The notes: generated by a model from the letters alone, not told the origin. Positions 1 to 8,935 are shown, numbered from the stretch's first letter. The stretch: DNA of 49,902 bases from Candidatus Gastranaerophilales bacterium (GCA_944322895.1 CALUQL010000006.1:1-49902); one strand, 5' to 3'. Program-made: numbers and translations.

Positions 1-167
1 AGATTCCTTGCACTTGCAAGACCAAGAGCAAACAAAATACTGTCTATGATATTACTTTTACCTGAACCATTTGGACCTGATATTGTAGTAAAACCCTTCA
101 GAAAAGGAATAGTAATATCATTCGCGAAAGATTTAAAGTTGTCGACTTGTAATTCTTTTATATACAT
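1..167 (-). CDS. smc: Chromosome segregation ATPase SMC, N-terminal fragment
   Basis: Partial gene: only the first 55 codons are inside the window and the rest runs off the left edge. The encoded N-terminus carries a Walker A loop (GPNGSGKSN) followed by [15 protein letters not shown], the typical start of the SMC head. SMC organises and compacts the chromosome with ScpA and ScpB. The start is the ATG at 165-167, and it is transcribed divergently from pilT across a 165-bp AT-rich gap. RecF/RecN-type ATPases share the P-loop, but the LGLASAR stretch fits SMC better. Confidence 0.85.
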   Translation of the reverse strand, partial: MYIKELQVDNFKSFANDITIPFLKGFTTISGPNGSGKSNIIDSILFALGLASARN

Positions 168-295
168 TAACTTTGATGGTACCCATATCTAGATATAACA
201 ATTACACAACAAATACACGTAATAGTCAAAAACATTAAATAATATTAAAAAATAATTGCGAATGTAAACTTATTTTAATTAATTAAAAAAAGTAC

Positions 296-301
296 TATAA
301 T
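296..301 (+). promoter_or_regulatory. Candidate -10 box of the pilT operon
   Basis: A TATAAT hexamer lies about 30 bp before the pilT start and would place transcription start near position 308, just ahead of the GGAG ribosome site at 321-324. No good -35 hexamer is visible at 17 bp, so this is only a candidate. Confidence 0.35.
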
Positions 302-332
302 ATTGTCATACAGTATTTTTTGGAGCAAATAA

Positions 333-1424
333 ATGAGTAATTATACAATAAATTCACTACTTGAAAAAGCACAAGAACTTGGTGCATCTGACCTTCACTT
401 CATAGTGGGTGAAGTTCCATCATTTCGTATAGACGGAAAAATAATAAAATCAAAACTAGAACCCGTAACAGAAGAAGATATGATGCATGCTATTGATGAA
501 ATGGCACCAATTTCAATGCGTGATAAAATATTTCGTTCATATGATTCTGACTTTCCTTATGAAATAGAAGGTATCTCACGTTTTAGGGTTAACCTTGCAA
601 TGTCATTTGGATACCACTCAATGACAGTACGTTTAGTACCATATGAAATTCCAATATTTGAACAATTGAGATTACCCAAAACTATAGAAAAATTCTCAAC
701 ATTAGAAAATGGAATAGTCCTTGTAACAGGTGTTGCCGGAAGCGGAAAGTCAACAACTATTGCTTCAATACTGAATCATATAAACAGTACTCAGAAAAAG
801 CATATTGTTACTATTGAAGACCCTATTGAATATGTTTATAAAAGTCAAAAATCAATATTTACACAAAGACAAATCGGTATTGATACTGCTAGTTTCTTAG
901 ACGGATTAAAATTTGCACTAAGACAAGATCCAGATGTTATATTAATTGGTGAAATAAGAGACATGGAAACTGTGGAAAGTGCTCTTCATGCAGCAGAAAC
1001 AGGTCACTTAGTATTCGCAACCTTACATACATTCAATGCTGTACAAACAATTAACCGTATTTTAAGTTTCTTTCCACCAGGAGAAAGAGCTGCCGTAAGA
1101 AGTCAATTCGCAGAAGTATATAGAGGTTCTGTATCACAAAAACTTCTACCAAGTGCAAATGGAAAAGGAAGAATACCAGCTATTGAACTTCTATATTCCA
1201 CACCTACAATTAAAGACTTTATTTTAAAAGATGAACTTGAAGAAATTTATAAATTAGTCCAAAAAGGTTCTTATAATGATATGATAACATTTAATATGTC
1301 GTTATACGATTTATACAAAAAAGGATTAATTACAAAAGAAGTAGCCCTTGAACATTCAGATACTCCGAATGAACTAATGCACTATATGAGAGGTGTATAC
1401 TCAGGAAGCGAAAATATATTCTAA
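333..1424 (+). CDS. pilT: Type IV pilus retraction ATPase PilT
   Basis: Cytoplasmic hexameric ATPase that depolymerises type IV pili and drives twitching motility. The 363 residues match PilT length. Visible motifs are an N-terminal LGASDLHF segment, Walker A GVAGSGKST (133-141), an Asp box (TIEDPIEY, 160-167), Walker B with a catalytic Glu (DVILIGEIRD, 201-210) and a His box (ATLHT). The later TIKDFILKDEL stretch sits where PilT has its AIRNLI-type retraction motif, which favours PilT over PilB. The start has a GGAG site 8 nt upstream. It is the first gene of pilT-recO-deoC. No pilin or assembly genes lie nearby. Confidence 0.9.
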   Translation: MSNYTINSLLEKAQELGASDLHFIVGEVPSFRIDGKIIKSKLEPVTEEDMMHAIDEMAPISMRDKIFRSYDSDFPYEIEGISRFRVNLAMSFGYHSMTVRLVPYEIPIFEQLRLPKTIEKFSTLENGIVLVTGVAGSGKSTTIASILNHINSTQKKHIVTIEDPIEYVYKSQKSIFTQRQIGIDTASFLDGLKFALRQDPDVILIGEIRDMETVESALHAAETGHLVFATLHTFNAVQTINRILSFFPPGERAAVRSQFAEVYRGSVSQKLLPSANGKGRIPAIELLYSTPTIKDFILKDELEEIYKLVQKGSYNDMITFNMSLYDLYKKGLITKEVALEHSDTPNELMHYMRGVYSGSENIF

Positions 1425-1428
1425 AAAG

Positions 1429-2193
1429 ATGAAAGAGCAATTTACAACAAACGCAATAAATTTAAAATCTTATAGTATCAGTGAATCTGACAAGATTATC
1501 TTGATGTATTCCAAGGAAAAAGGTCTTATAAAAGGTGTAGCCAAGGGAATAAAAAAAACAACAAGTAAACTTGGCGGTAGAATGGATTTGCTTGTAGCGA
1601 ACAAAATGATGCTTAATAAAGGTAAAAATCTTGACACTATTTGTCAGGCTGAAGCACTAAATACCTTTTTTAATCTTAGAAGTGACATGAATAAATTATT
1701 CTATGCAATGTATTGCAGCGAGATTGTCTCTAATTTCGGAACAGAAAATGATCCAAATAGTGAAGAAATATATAATTTATTTTATACATTTCTTGAACAA
1801 ATTTCTAAAGCAAACAAAAAAGAACAAGCAATGCTGAGTGTTCTTCGTTTTCAGCTGAAAATCATGGATATAACAGGATACTCTTTAGAATTAAAAGACT
1901 GTGTAAAATGTTTGAAAGAACCTAATAGTGAAGAGATTTATTTCTCAATTGAACAAGGTGGTATTTTATGCAAAGAATGCGCACAAGATATCTGCAAAAA
2001 AGTGAAAATTCACAATAAAATAAAAGAATTCTTAAAAACTTTATTAGAAGAAGATTTTAATGTTCATACAAAATATGACGATTTAGCAACAGAAAAAATT
2101 TGCGATATATGTATAAATCTTCTTAGAAATTATATAGAATATTATTCACCTAAAAAATTCAAAACAACACAAATATTGGAGAGCATAAGATAG
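1429..2193 (+). CDS. recO: DNA repair protein RecO
   Basis: RecF-pathway mediator that loads RecA on gapped DNA and anneals strands. It has about 254 residues, as usual for RecO. An N-terminal OB-fold segment (SDKIILMYSKEKGLIKGVAKG) is followed by a helical domain and a four-cysteine zinc site (DCVKC and LCKEC) near residues 157-187. I chose the ATG at 1429, four bases after the pilT stop. An in-frame ATG at 1393 would add 12 residues inside pilT and lacks family support. Its stop is one base before deoC, so the three genes are probably co-transcribed. Confidence 0.88.
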   Translation: MKEQFTTNAINLKSYSISESDKIILMYSKEKGLIKGVAKGIKKTTSKLGGRMDLLVANKMMLNKGKNLDTICQAEALNTFFNLRSDMNKLFYAMYCSEIVSNFGTENDPNSEEIYNLFYTFLEQISKANKKEQAMLSVLRFQLKIMDITGYSLELKDCVKCLKEPNSEEIYFSIEQGGILCKECAQDICKKVKIHNKIKEFLKTLLEEDFNVHTKYDDLATEKICDICINLLRNYIEYYSPKKFKTTQILESIR

Positions 2194-2194
2194 T

Positions 2195-2839
2195 ATGAAA
2201 CTTGAACAATATATAGAGCATACATTGTTAAAACAAGATGCAACAGAAAAAGAATTAATAAAACTATTAGAAGAAGCAAAAGAACACAATTTCAAAGGAG
2301 TTTGTGTTAATAGTTCAAACGTAAAACAAGCAAAAGAATATTTAAAAGACACTAATGTAAAAGTAGTTACAGTAGTAGGTTTTCCTCTTGGAGCTTGTTT
2401 AAGTGAAGTAAAAGCATTTGAAGCACAAAAGTCAATTGAATGTGGTGCTGATGAAATAGATATGGTCATTTCTGTTCAATCAATTAAAGACAAAAATTAT
2501 GCATATACAAAAAACGATATTGAAACAGTAAAGAAAGCATGTGGAAATATTCCTCTAAAAGTCATTATTGAAACCGATTTGTTAACAAAAGAAGAAATAA
2601 TAAAATCTTGCGAAATAATAAAAGAAGCAAAAGCTGATTTTGCAAAAACATCCACAGGCTTTGTAAAAAATGGAGTCGGAGCAAAAGTAGAAGATATAAA
2701 ATTAATGTATGAAACATTAAAAGACAGTAATGTAAAAATCAAAGCATCAGGTGGCATAAAAACTAGAGAACAAGCTATTGATTTAATAAATGCCGGTGCA
2801 TCAAGATTAGGAACAAGCTCAGGTGTTAAACTCCTATAG
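2195..2839 (+). CDS. deoC: Deoxyribose-phosphate aldolase
   Basis: Class I aldolase that splits 2-deoxyribose 5-phosphate into glyceraldehyde 3-phosphate and acetaldehyde, the last step of deoxynucleoside catabolism. At 214 residues it is a normal short bacterial form. The Schiff-base lysine is K151 in DFAKTSTGF, the relay lysine is K183 in KIKASGGIKT, and the acidic partner is D89 in DEIDM. The ATG follows the recO stop by one base with a TTGGAG site inside recO. Partner phosphorylases lie elsewhere in the window (24765 and 38580), not in this operon. Its 3' end overlaps the convergent small gene by 14 bp. Confidence 0.93.
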   Translation: MKLEQYIEHTLLKQDATEKELIKLLEEAKEHNFKGVCVNSSNVKQAKEYLKDTNVKVVTVVGFPLGACLSEVKAFEAQKSIECGADEIDMVISVQSIKDKNYAYTKNDIETVKKACGNIPLKVIIETDLLTKEEIIKSCEIIKEAKADFAKTSTGFVKNGVGAKVEDIKLMYETLKDSNVKIKASGGIKTREQAIDLINAGASRLGTSSGVKLL

Positions 2840-3149
2840 CACCTAGTTCATCAATTTTAATACTCATTAACTGAGGTGTTGGAACTATCTGTTTCGCAAG
2901 TTCGGCAAGCTTTCTTTCTGCAGCCTTAATCTTATTTATTTTTATATTTCTTTTCATTGCAAAATATAATATAACTAAACCAAAAACAACATACTTACAC
3001 TCAGAAATAGCTTTTTTTGTTTTTGCAGTTATAATCTCATCTTTTGTTGGTTTTACATAAATATCGGACTTAACCTCATTTGCCTTTTTTCGGGACATAA
3101 ATGAAGTGTTATTATAATAATTAGATATATAATTAGAACCAATTTGCAT
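2826..3149 (-). CDS. Small single-pass membrane protein, function unknown
   Basis: A 107-residue protein I do not recognise. It has a polar, Asn/Tyr/Ser-rich N-terminus, one clear transmembrane helix around residues 53-67 (VVFGLVILYFAM) followed by a basic stretch, and a helical Lys/Ala/Glu-rich tail. It is the last gene of the minus-strand operon 8361-2826, eight bases behind the GH13 gene, so it may be a membrane partner of that group. The 3' end overlaps deoC, which is convergent. It is supported as a gene by its position and a plausible membrane topology. Confidence 0.65.
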   Translation of the reverse strand: MQIGSNYISNYYNNTSFMSRKKANEVKSDIYVKPTKDEIITAKTKKAISECKYVVFGLVILYFAMKRNIKINKIKAAERKLAELAKQIVPTPQLMSIKIDELGAIGV

Positions 3150-3157
3150 GTTAACAC

Positions 3158-4912
3158 CTATTGTTTTTGTTTTAAAACTTCCACACCTGAAGATTCAATA
3201 TTTGGTGTATCGATTTCAAATAAATGAATACGACCAGAACCCAAATCAACGTTTAATCTTCCGTCTGCTGCTTGAAGGGTTGAATTTTCACCATATGACT
3301 TAAATAAATTATTTAGCTTTTGCGTTTCTTTTAATCCTGGAATAATAATACTTCCGCCTTGTCTAGCATTAACATCTCTATTAGCAACAACTAAAAGCGT
3401 TTTACCATTCAGATGACGTGCAAATGCAATAATTTGATCATTATCATTTCCCATTACATCTAAAGGAATAAATGAACCTTTAGTTAATACATCATGATAT
3501 TTCTTATCATTTCTAACATCTAATGTATTTTTCATGAAATCACCGCATTCCGGATAATCACCAATTAACGGTCTTGAATAATTAAATATATCCGGTTTAC
3601 TTTTATGAACAGTACATTCGTTAGAATCTGTTTCGGTTTGTTCATCCGTAGTACCTTCAAAATCATACATATAATAATCACCTGATTGATATCCATCAAA
3701 ATAATATGGATTCAACATAGGAAGTGTTGCTTGTAAACCAGAAACTAAATTAGTAAATGTAACTCCGCCATGATTCATAATCGATATATCATCATGCGTT
3801 CCGAATGAACCGATTAAAGATTTACCAGGCTCAAGTTCCTGCGACATATTTATATTTTCTCTTACATAATTAAATAAATCTTGTGCATTTGTCCATTCAT
3901 GGAAAATATGATATTGACCATAGTAACTGTCAAAACCAGCTCTTAATGAATCTTGAGGCCTATCATAATTCATATTCAATTGTGGAGAAGCATCTTCGTA
4001 TGTATAACTTTCAGCAAGCCAAGCAAACTCAGGATCAAGCTTACGTGAATAATCTGTTAAAATATGCCAAAATTCAGTTGGTTTCGTTCTGGCTACATCG
4101 CTTCTAACACCATCAACACCCCAATTTCTAATACATTTATCAACAAATTTAATATGATAATCCAATAACTCTTTATTTAATTCACGTTTAGATTCATCTT
4201 TCCAAGGATTAAACATTCTAATATCATTCCAACCACCAGGAGTTTTTGGAGTGCCATCTTTTTCAAATGCCATTAACTCAGGTCTTTCCAAAAATAAATC
4301 ATAAGAAGCACAACTTGGAAGGTCAAGCATTACACTAATACCACGCTTATGACATTCATCAGTAAAATATTTAAATTGTTCATCAGGTGTTCTCGGATCA
4401 TTAGGATCAACAATAGCTGGATCCACCTTCAATAAATCAGCAGGCGCATAAACTGAACCGGCTGTACCAAAGGCATTCTTTTTACCTGGAGGATTTATTG
4501 GTAATACGTGTAAAGTATTAATACCTAATTCTTTCAATTCATCAAGTCTGTCAACAGCATTAATGAAATTACCACGTACATCACCTTCTCTTATTAGTTC
4601 ATTGCCAACATTATTTTTAGCACCCAATGAACGGATAATAACGCCCATTATAGTAGCTTCATTATTTTGGAACTTTGTTCTTAAATTATTTTTATAACCT
4701 TGAACATTGTTAGAATTATTTACAGCATTTACTTGTGTTGCGCCTACTATACCTTGATTTTGTAGATAACGTTCTAACACATTTGTCCCCATAGGCTGAA
4801 CTGCTGAAGGCTGATTATTATTAGGTAACATAACAGCTGTAGGTTCGGGCATTTTCTGAACCACGGTCATTGTTGGAGTTAAATTAAGATACTTATCTAA
4901 ATAATTAGCCAT
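3158..4912 (-). CDS. GH13 alpha-amylase-family enzyme, GlgE-like, with long disordered N-terminus
   Basis: A 584-residue protein with a GH13 (beta/alpha)8 barrel from about residue 85 to 400 and a beta-rich C-terminal domain. The catalytic triad is present: nucleophile D272 (GVRSDVAR), acid/base E301 (WLAESYT) and D374 (FGTHDD). The TKPTEFW stretch after the nucleophile resembles the TKPxxFW segment of GlgE maltosyltransferases. Region I is unusual: D197 is kept (MLDLPS) but the usual Asn-His pair is absent. There is no signal peptide. Residues 1-85 are Asn/Gln/Pro-rich and contain two similar copies of an NxL-(D/E)-(K/R)-YL motif (3-9 and 44-50). It overlaps the upstream membrane-protein gene by 8 bp. 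A cytoplasmic alpha-glucan enzyme is likely; the exact substrate is unknown. Confidence 0.82.
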   Translation of the reverse strand: MANYLDKYLNLTPTMTVVQKMPEPTAVMLPNNNQPSAVQPMGTNVLERYLQNQGIVGATQVNAVNNSNNVQGYKNNLRTKFQNNEATIMGVIIRSLGAKNNVGNELIREGDVRGNFINAVDRLDELKELGINTLHVLPINPPGKKNAFGTAGSVYAPADLLKVDPAIVDPNDPRTPDEQFKYFTDECHKRGISVMLDLPSCASYDLFLERPELMAFEKDGTPKTPGGWNDIRMFNPWKDESKRELNKELLDYHIKFVDKCIRNWGVDGVRSDVARTKPTEFWHILTDYSRKLDPEFAWLAESYTYEDASPQLNMNYDRPQDSLRAGFDSYYGQYHIFHEWTNAQDLFNYVRENINMSQELEPGKSLIGSFGTHDDISIMNHGGVTFTNLVSGLQATLPMLNPYYFDGYQSGDYYMYDFEGTTDEQTETDSNECTVHKSKPDIFNYSRPLIGDYPECGDFMKNTLDVRNDKKYHDVLTKGSFIPLDVMGNDNDQIIAFARHLNGKTLLVVANRDVNARQGGSIIIPGLKETQKLNNLFKSYGENSTLQAADGRLNVDLGSGRIHLFEIDTPNIESSGVEVLKQKQ

Positions 4913-7241
4913 TTACTTTACTTTCTTTTTCAACTTGTTTTTCTGTCTTACCCTTACGCCCAATTGCCAAACCAGCAAGTAATGTAACTGCAGTTAAAGC
5001 AACCATGGCTCCGCCAAATATCTTTAGCCATTTTTGTGAATTATATGTCTGTTTCGCAACATCTTCAATTAAAGTTCTAATTGGCTTTCCGGCTAAGTTA
5101 TTTCTTTCAACAGCATTTGCAGCATTTGTTACACCATCAACAGTACGTCTTGATAGTTCTGTAGTCATACCATTTTGCCAATTTGCAACTTTACTCATGA
5201 ATTCTTTTCTATAAGAATTAAAGCCTTTCATTACATCATCAACCTTATCTGCTCCAAGTGTTCTTGAAAGACTTTCAGCAATTGTTGTATCTGCTTCACT
5301 ATCAAATAAAGCTTTCATCACTGTTTTATATTCTATTTCAGATAAGTTAAATCCTGCAGTTTTAAGTTTTTCAACATAATCTGTAGTTGTCGCATTTAAT
5401 ACAAGATCTTGGCACGCTTTTACCATTCTTTGAAGAGTTTCTTTATCAGCCAAAATACCTTCTGTTTTAAGCATTGATGCCAATTGACTTTCCAAACTGC
5501 CATTTTTAGCTTTTCTAAATACATCAAGAGACTGTAATAATCTATAGAACGAAGATTGAGCTCCTGAAATTCTTTCAGCTGTATTTACATTAATAACATT
5601 TTCAACGGTTCCCTTCTTTACAGTTGAAGAGATTTTTTCAGCTAATTTAACAAAACCGTTCGTTTTCAAACCATTACTTGCAGTAGTACATACAGACTTA
5701 GCTTTATTTTGAACATTTGAAACAAAATTAGCATCAGTTGTATTTTCATAATCTCCAATTAACTTCATTAATTGTTTGATTACTTTATCAAATTCCGCAT
5801 CATTTGATGCCAAAGCTGAAAGTTTATCAAATATAATATCTACATTACCTTTGGAAACAGCCTTTAATTCTTGCCCATTAAGTTTTAGAGCTTTTATTAA
5901 TTTATCACCAACTCTTCCCCATTGGTTAGCGATATAAGTTCCGGCTTGATCTCCGACTCTTGCATTTATATACCTATCAAGAACTCTTTTACCTGAAGCA
6001 AAATCAAGCATATTTGCATGTAAAGCTTTAATTTGATTTGATATCTGAGACAAAGTAGGTGTCTCAGCTGACATTTTAGCTTTTCCTAAAATTTGAGATA
6101 ATTCTCTCGACAATTTTATTTGTTCTTTTTTAGAACCACCTGCTGCCTTAGATAATATCTCTGCAATATTTGCAAATGATTTATTATTTATTGCTTTATT
6201 TAATAAAGATTTTTGTTGTTCGGTTAATGAAGCAAAAACAGAATCATCAATTTTACCCTTTAATGCATTACGTATAAATGATTCATCTATTTTTACGTTA
6301 TTTTTCAAAGCAGCCAATTCATCTTTTATCGCTGTTTGTACTAATGCTGAATTTGCTTTTCCACCAAGTTTTGAAGCTAATTCGGATATAGCTTTATCAT
6401 CCATCACTTTATCAGCATTTTTAGCAAGATAATTATCAAATCTTCTTAAAGATACAAATTCTCTAAATCTATCTGATAAACTTTGATAATTACCATTTTG
6501 GATTGCTTTTTCTGATGAAACCATTTCAAATTTTTCAATGGCCTTTCCAATCGGCTTTTCTAATCTGTTACACAAAAGCGCACTCATTAATGGAGAAGCA
6601 AGACCTGCAGTCATCATCCATAAAGTATTACCTTGAAGAGCAGTTTTTTGTGCTCTTTGTTTTATAAAATTATCCCTATCAGGTATATTTTTACTTACAC
6701 CTAATTTGTCACCAATTCTGTCCAAATCTTCTCTTGAATACAAATCAGTTAAAACATATTGAGGATCTTGGAATAACATTTTTTTACGGCCTTGAGAATC
6801 AACATATTTTTGATGTATATCAACACCTGTTCTTGCTTTTAAAGGAGCTTGTATTGCTAACTTTGGCCATAAAGACATTGAGGCAAAGAAGGTTCCAAAA
6901 CCGACAAATTCCATTGCCTTACTCAATTTTAAAGGATTTTTAACAAATAAATAAGAAGCTAAAGCTAAAGAACCTAATTTCATAGCTAAATCATTAATTC
7001 TACCCAGTTCATGGTCATTAGCCTTACCTTTTGCAGCTTTTCCTATACTTACAATATCTTTCTTCAAATCCTTTGCATATTCGACAGGAGAACCAAAAAC
7101 CTTTGAAGGAAGTAATCTACCCTTATCTTTCATTGGTTTTATTTTGCCTTCACTAGTAAAAACAAAGGCAGAATTAGCACTCTGATTTACAGATTTATTA
7201 ATAGGTTGATTTGCAAGTATCGAATTTAAAACGTTTGTCAT
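4905..7241 (-). CDS. Large membrane-anchored protein related to the neighbouring 372-residue protein, function unknown
   Basis: A 778-residue protein with no recognised catalytic motif. Residues 1-60 are a polar Asn/Ser/Lys-rich leader. Residues about 85-240 form a domain with two hydrophobic pairs separated by conserved basic text (APLKARTGVDI at 132-142, REDLDRIGDKLGV at 170-182). A long Lys/Ala-rich helical region follows (about 240-735), then one C-terminal transmembrane helix (about 741-761) and a charged tail. The same plan, with matching motifs, is seen in the gene at 7243-8361, so the two are likely paralogues. It starts one base after that gene stops and overlaps the GH13 gene by 8 bp, which implies translational coupling. 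Confidence 0.75.
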   Translation of the reverse strand: MTNVLNSILANQPINKSVNQSANSAFVFTSEGKIKPMKDKGRLLPSKVFGSPVEYAKDLKKDIVSIGKAAKGKANDHELGRINDLAMKLGSLALASYLFVKNPLKLSKAMEFVGFGTFFASMSLWPKLAIQAPLKARTGVDIHQKYVDSQGRKKMLFQDPQYVLTDLYSREDLDRIGDKLGVSKNIPDRDNFIKQRAQKTALQGNTLWMMTAGLASPLMSALLCNRLEKPIGKAIEKFEMVSSEKAIQNGNYQSLSDRFREFVSLRRFDNYLAKNADKVMDDKAISELASKLGGKANSALVQTAIKDELAALKNNVKIDESFIRNALKGKIDDSVFASLTEQQKSLLNKAINNKSFANIAEILSKAAGGSKKEQIKLSRELSQILGKAKMSAETPTLSQISNQIKALHANMLDFASGKRVLDRYINARVGDQAGTYIANQWGRVGDKLIKALKLNGQELKAVSKGNVDIIFDKLSALASNDAEFDKVIKQLMKLIGDYENTTDANFVSNVQNKAKSVCTTASNGLKTNGFVKLAEKISSTVKKGTVENVINVNTAERISGAQSSFYRLLQSLDVFRKAKNGSLESQLASMLKTEGILADKETLQRMVKACQDLVLNATTTDYVEKLKTAGFNLSEIEYKTVMKALFDSEADTTIAESLSRTLGADKVDDVMKGFNSYRKEFMSKVANWQNGMTTELSRRTVDGVTNAANAVERNNLAGKPIRTLIEDVAKQTYNSQKWLKIFGGAMVALTAVTLLAGLAIGRKGKTEKQVEKESKVNG

Positions 7242-7242
7242 C

Positions 7243-8361
7243 CTAACATACTACCTTTTCTTTACTTTCATCAATTAAAGATGATGATGCTTGAGAGTCA
7301 GCCCCTCTACTTTTATTAAAGTCTAAAAGTGTTGATAAATTGCCTAATAAAGTCATACCAACAGCCAAACCAAGTAGGCTACGACCGGCTATTTTCACGC
7401 TTTTATTCTTATTATTAACAAACTCTTTACAACTATTAATAAATCGTTTGCCAAAATCTTTTGCAAAATTATCATATTTTGCAATATTTTTACCTTCTTG
7501 TTTTGCTACTTCAGCTATTTTCTTATAATTTTGATAATTAGCAATTCTTTTTGCAGGATTAACTACAAAATTTTCCCACGGCTTTTGCATTGCAACGCCA
7601 ACACCTATTGCTGCCCAGAAGTATGAGCTCAATGTAGAGAACAATTTAGTTTTAATAACTTTTTCCTTTATTAATGGTTTTACTTTTTGATCAGCATGGT
7701 CTAAATCTTCATCCTTTATGCCCATTTTCTTTCCGACATTTTTATAGTAACTGTTTCTGTCAGGTCCAAAACTCTTATTATTATAGAATAAGTCCCAACG
7801 AGGAAAATCTACACTCTCATATGCTTTATGATATTCATGTGTAAGCAAATTATCAGTGTTATCCCCATCCGGAAGTTCATGAATTGCTTTCTTATACGGC
7901 AGATTAACGTCTATACCATATTTCAGATTAACAGGTGTTTCAATCATTTTTTTTGAAAGAGTTTTACCAATACCATAGAACAGAACACCTAATCCCATCT
8001 TCTTGCCAAGCTTTGAAGCATTGACAGCAGCTGGAGTATCAAAAAACTTACTTGCCAAGTTAAAAACAGCAATCATCATTGCACTACCTGTCAAATAAGG
8101 AACCATTCCCATAGTCAAAAATTCGTAGAAATTAGAATTTTTACTACCTTTCAAACCTTTTTGCGGATATTCAGTAAAAGCTTTTACAAATTTATCAGCC
8201 TGAATTTTTAAATTAGTAGTTATCGGATGTTTTCTTTTCTCATCGTACATTAAAACATCTTTATTTTCACACTCGCTTCTCTTTGTCTCTTCTTGCTTCC
8301 CAAACGACAAAGAGTTTGAACCTCTAGTATTTCTAATTTGAACCCCTACTATATTGACCAT
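7243..8361 (-). CDS. Multi-pass membrane protein, paralogue of the 778-residue neighbour
   Basis: A 372-residue protein of unknown function. Hydrophobic segments lie near residues 82-105, 121-138, 241-258 and 325-347. Between them are TPVNLKYGIDV (142-152) and RNSYYKNVGKKMGI (202-215), which align with APLKARTGVDI and REDLDRIGDKLGV in the downstream 778-residue protein. The polar N-terminus contains SLSFGK. It is the first gene of the four-gene minus-strand operon. A GAGGA site sits 5 nt before its ATG, and an imperfect palindrome lies just upstream (about 8371-8386). No homology to a characterised transporter is evident to me. Confidence 0.75.
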   Translation of the reverse strand: MVNIVGVQIRNTRGSNSLSFGKQEETKRSECENKDVLMYDEKRKHPITTNLKIQADKFVKAFTEYPQKGLKGSKNSNFYEFLTMGMVPYLTGSAMMIAVFNLASKFFDTPAAVNASKLGKKMGLGVLFYGIGKTLSKKMIETPVNLKYGIDVNLPYKKAIHELPDGDNTDNLLTHEYHKAYESVDFPRWDLFYNNKSFGPDRNSYYKNVGKKMGIKDEDLDHADQKVKPLIKEKVIKTKLFSTLSSYFWAAIGVGVAMQKPWENFVVNPAKRIANYQNYKKIAEVAKQEGKNIAKYDNFAKDFGKRFINSCKEFVNNKNKSVKIAGRSLLGLAVGMTLLGNLSTLLDFNKSRGADSQASSSLIDESKEKVVC

Positions 8362-8370
8362 TGATTCCTC

Positions 8371-8386
8371 ACAGATATATACCTGT
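8371..8386 (-). promoter_or_regulatory. Imperfect palindrome before the membrane-protein/GH13 operon
   Basis: The 16 bp ACAGATATATACCTGT have arms that match at 7 of 8 positions. They contain a TATATA core that could serve as a -10 on the minus strand a short distance before the SD of the gene starting at 8361. The remaining gap up to 8617 is AT-rich and holds no gene; a TATAAT at 8523-8528 may serve the zinc-ribbon gene. Palindromes of this size arise by chance in AT-rich DNA, so this is weak. Confidence 0.25.
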
Positions 8387-8617
8387 AATCATAAATATCC
8401 TAAAACAATATTATTGCTACATGATAAAAATAAAAAAAATATTTTTTACATATCTTAATATTAATCATAAAATTTGAATTTAAAAATATTCTTCTTGCTA
8501 AAAATAATGTTCAATTATACAATATAATCTTGTAGATAACTAATTTTAGTAATTAAACTTTTAATTCCTATCGCAAATTATTTACAAGCATTACCCAATT
8601 TAAGGAGAAGACAAAAA

Positions 8618-8890
8618 ATGTACGAAGACGAAAAGCTTATTTGCGAAGATTGCGGAAGTGAATTTGTGTTTACTGCAGGTGAACAAGAATTTTACGCAGC
8701 AAGAGGACTTGTTAACAAGCCAAAGCGTTGTCCTGAATGCAGAAAAAACAGAAGACAAAAAAATAGAAAGAAGTTATACGAAGTAACTTGTTCTAGATGT
8801 GGATGTCAAACAAAAGTTCCATTTAGACCAATCGAAGGAAAAGAAGTATATTGTAAAGATTGCTATAGCACAATTAAAGATGCTCAATAA
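8618..8890 (+). CDS. Double zinc-ribbon protein (zf-trcl-like)
   Basis: A 90-residue protein with two four-cysteine zinc sites. The first is C9/C12 plus C38/C41 around a central FVFTAGEQEFYAARG segment, which matches the probable zinc-ribbon family zf-trcl. The second is C58/C61 plus C79/C82 with a Lys/Arg-rich linker between the two. The basic linker suggests nucleic-acid binding. The ATG has a clear AAGGAG site. It stands alone and is closed by a strong hairpin terminator at 8908-8935. Proteins of this type are common and small, and their role is mostly unknown. Confidence 0.85.
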   Translation: MYEDEKLICEDCGSEFVFTAGEQEFYAARGLVNKPKRCPECRKNRRQKNRKKLYEVTCSRCGCQTKVPFRPIEGKEVYCKDCYSTIKDAQ

Positions 8891-8907
8891 GATTTTTATA
8901 AAATACA

Positions 8908-8935
8908 AAAAGAGATGCTTTTCAGCATCTCTTTT
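8908..8935. terminator. Bidirectional intrinsic terminator
   Basis: A 9-bp stem (8911-8919 with 8924-8932), extended by A/T pairs, with a TTTC loop and a T-run. It follows the zinc-ribbon gene and can also end the minus-strand 78-residue gene. Confidence 0.85.

Noticed and set aside
285-324. Hairpin with a T-run just before pilT
   Set aside because: The best -10 lies inside the loop, so the 5' arm would not be transcribed. It is not a terminator for anything on the plus strand.
2146-2469. 107-codon open frame opposite recO and deoC
   Set aside because: It spans two conserved genes on the other strand and its translation is low-complexity Phe/Ser/Cys text.
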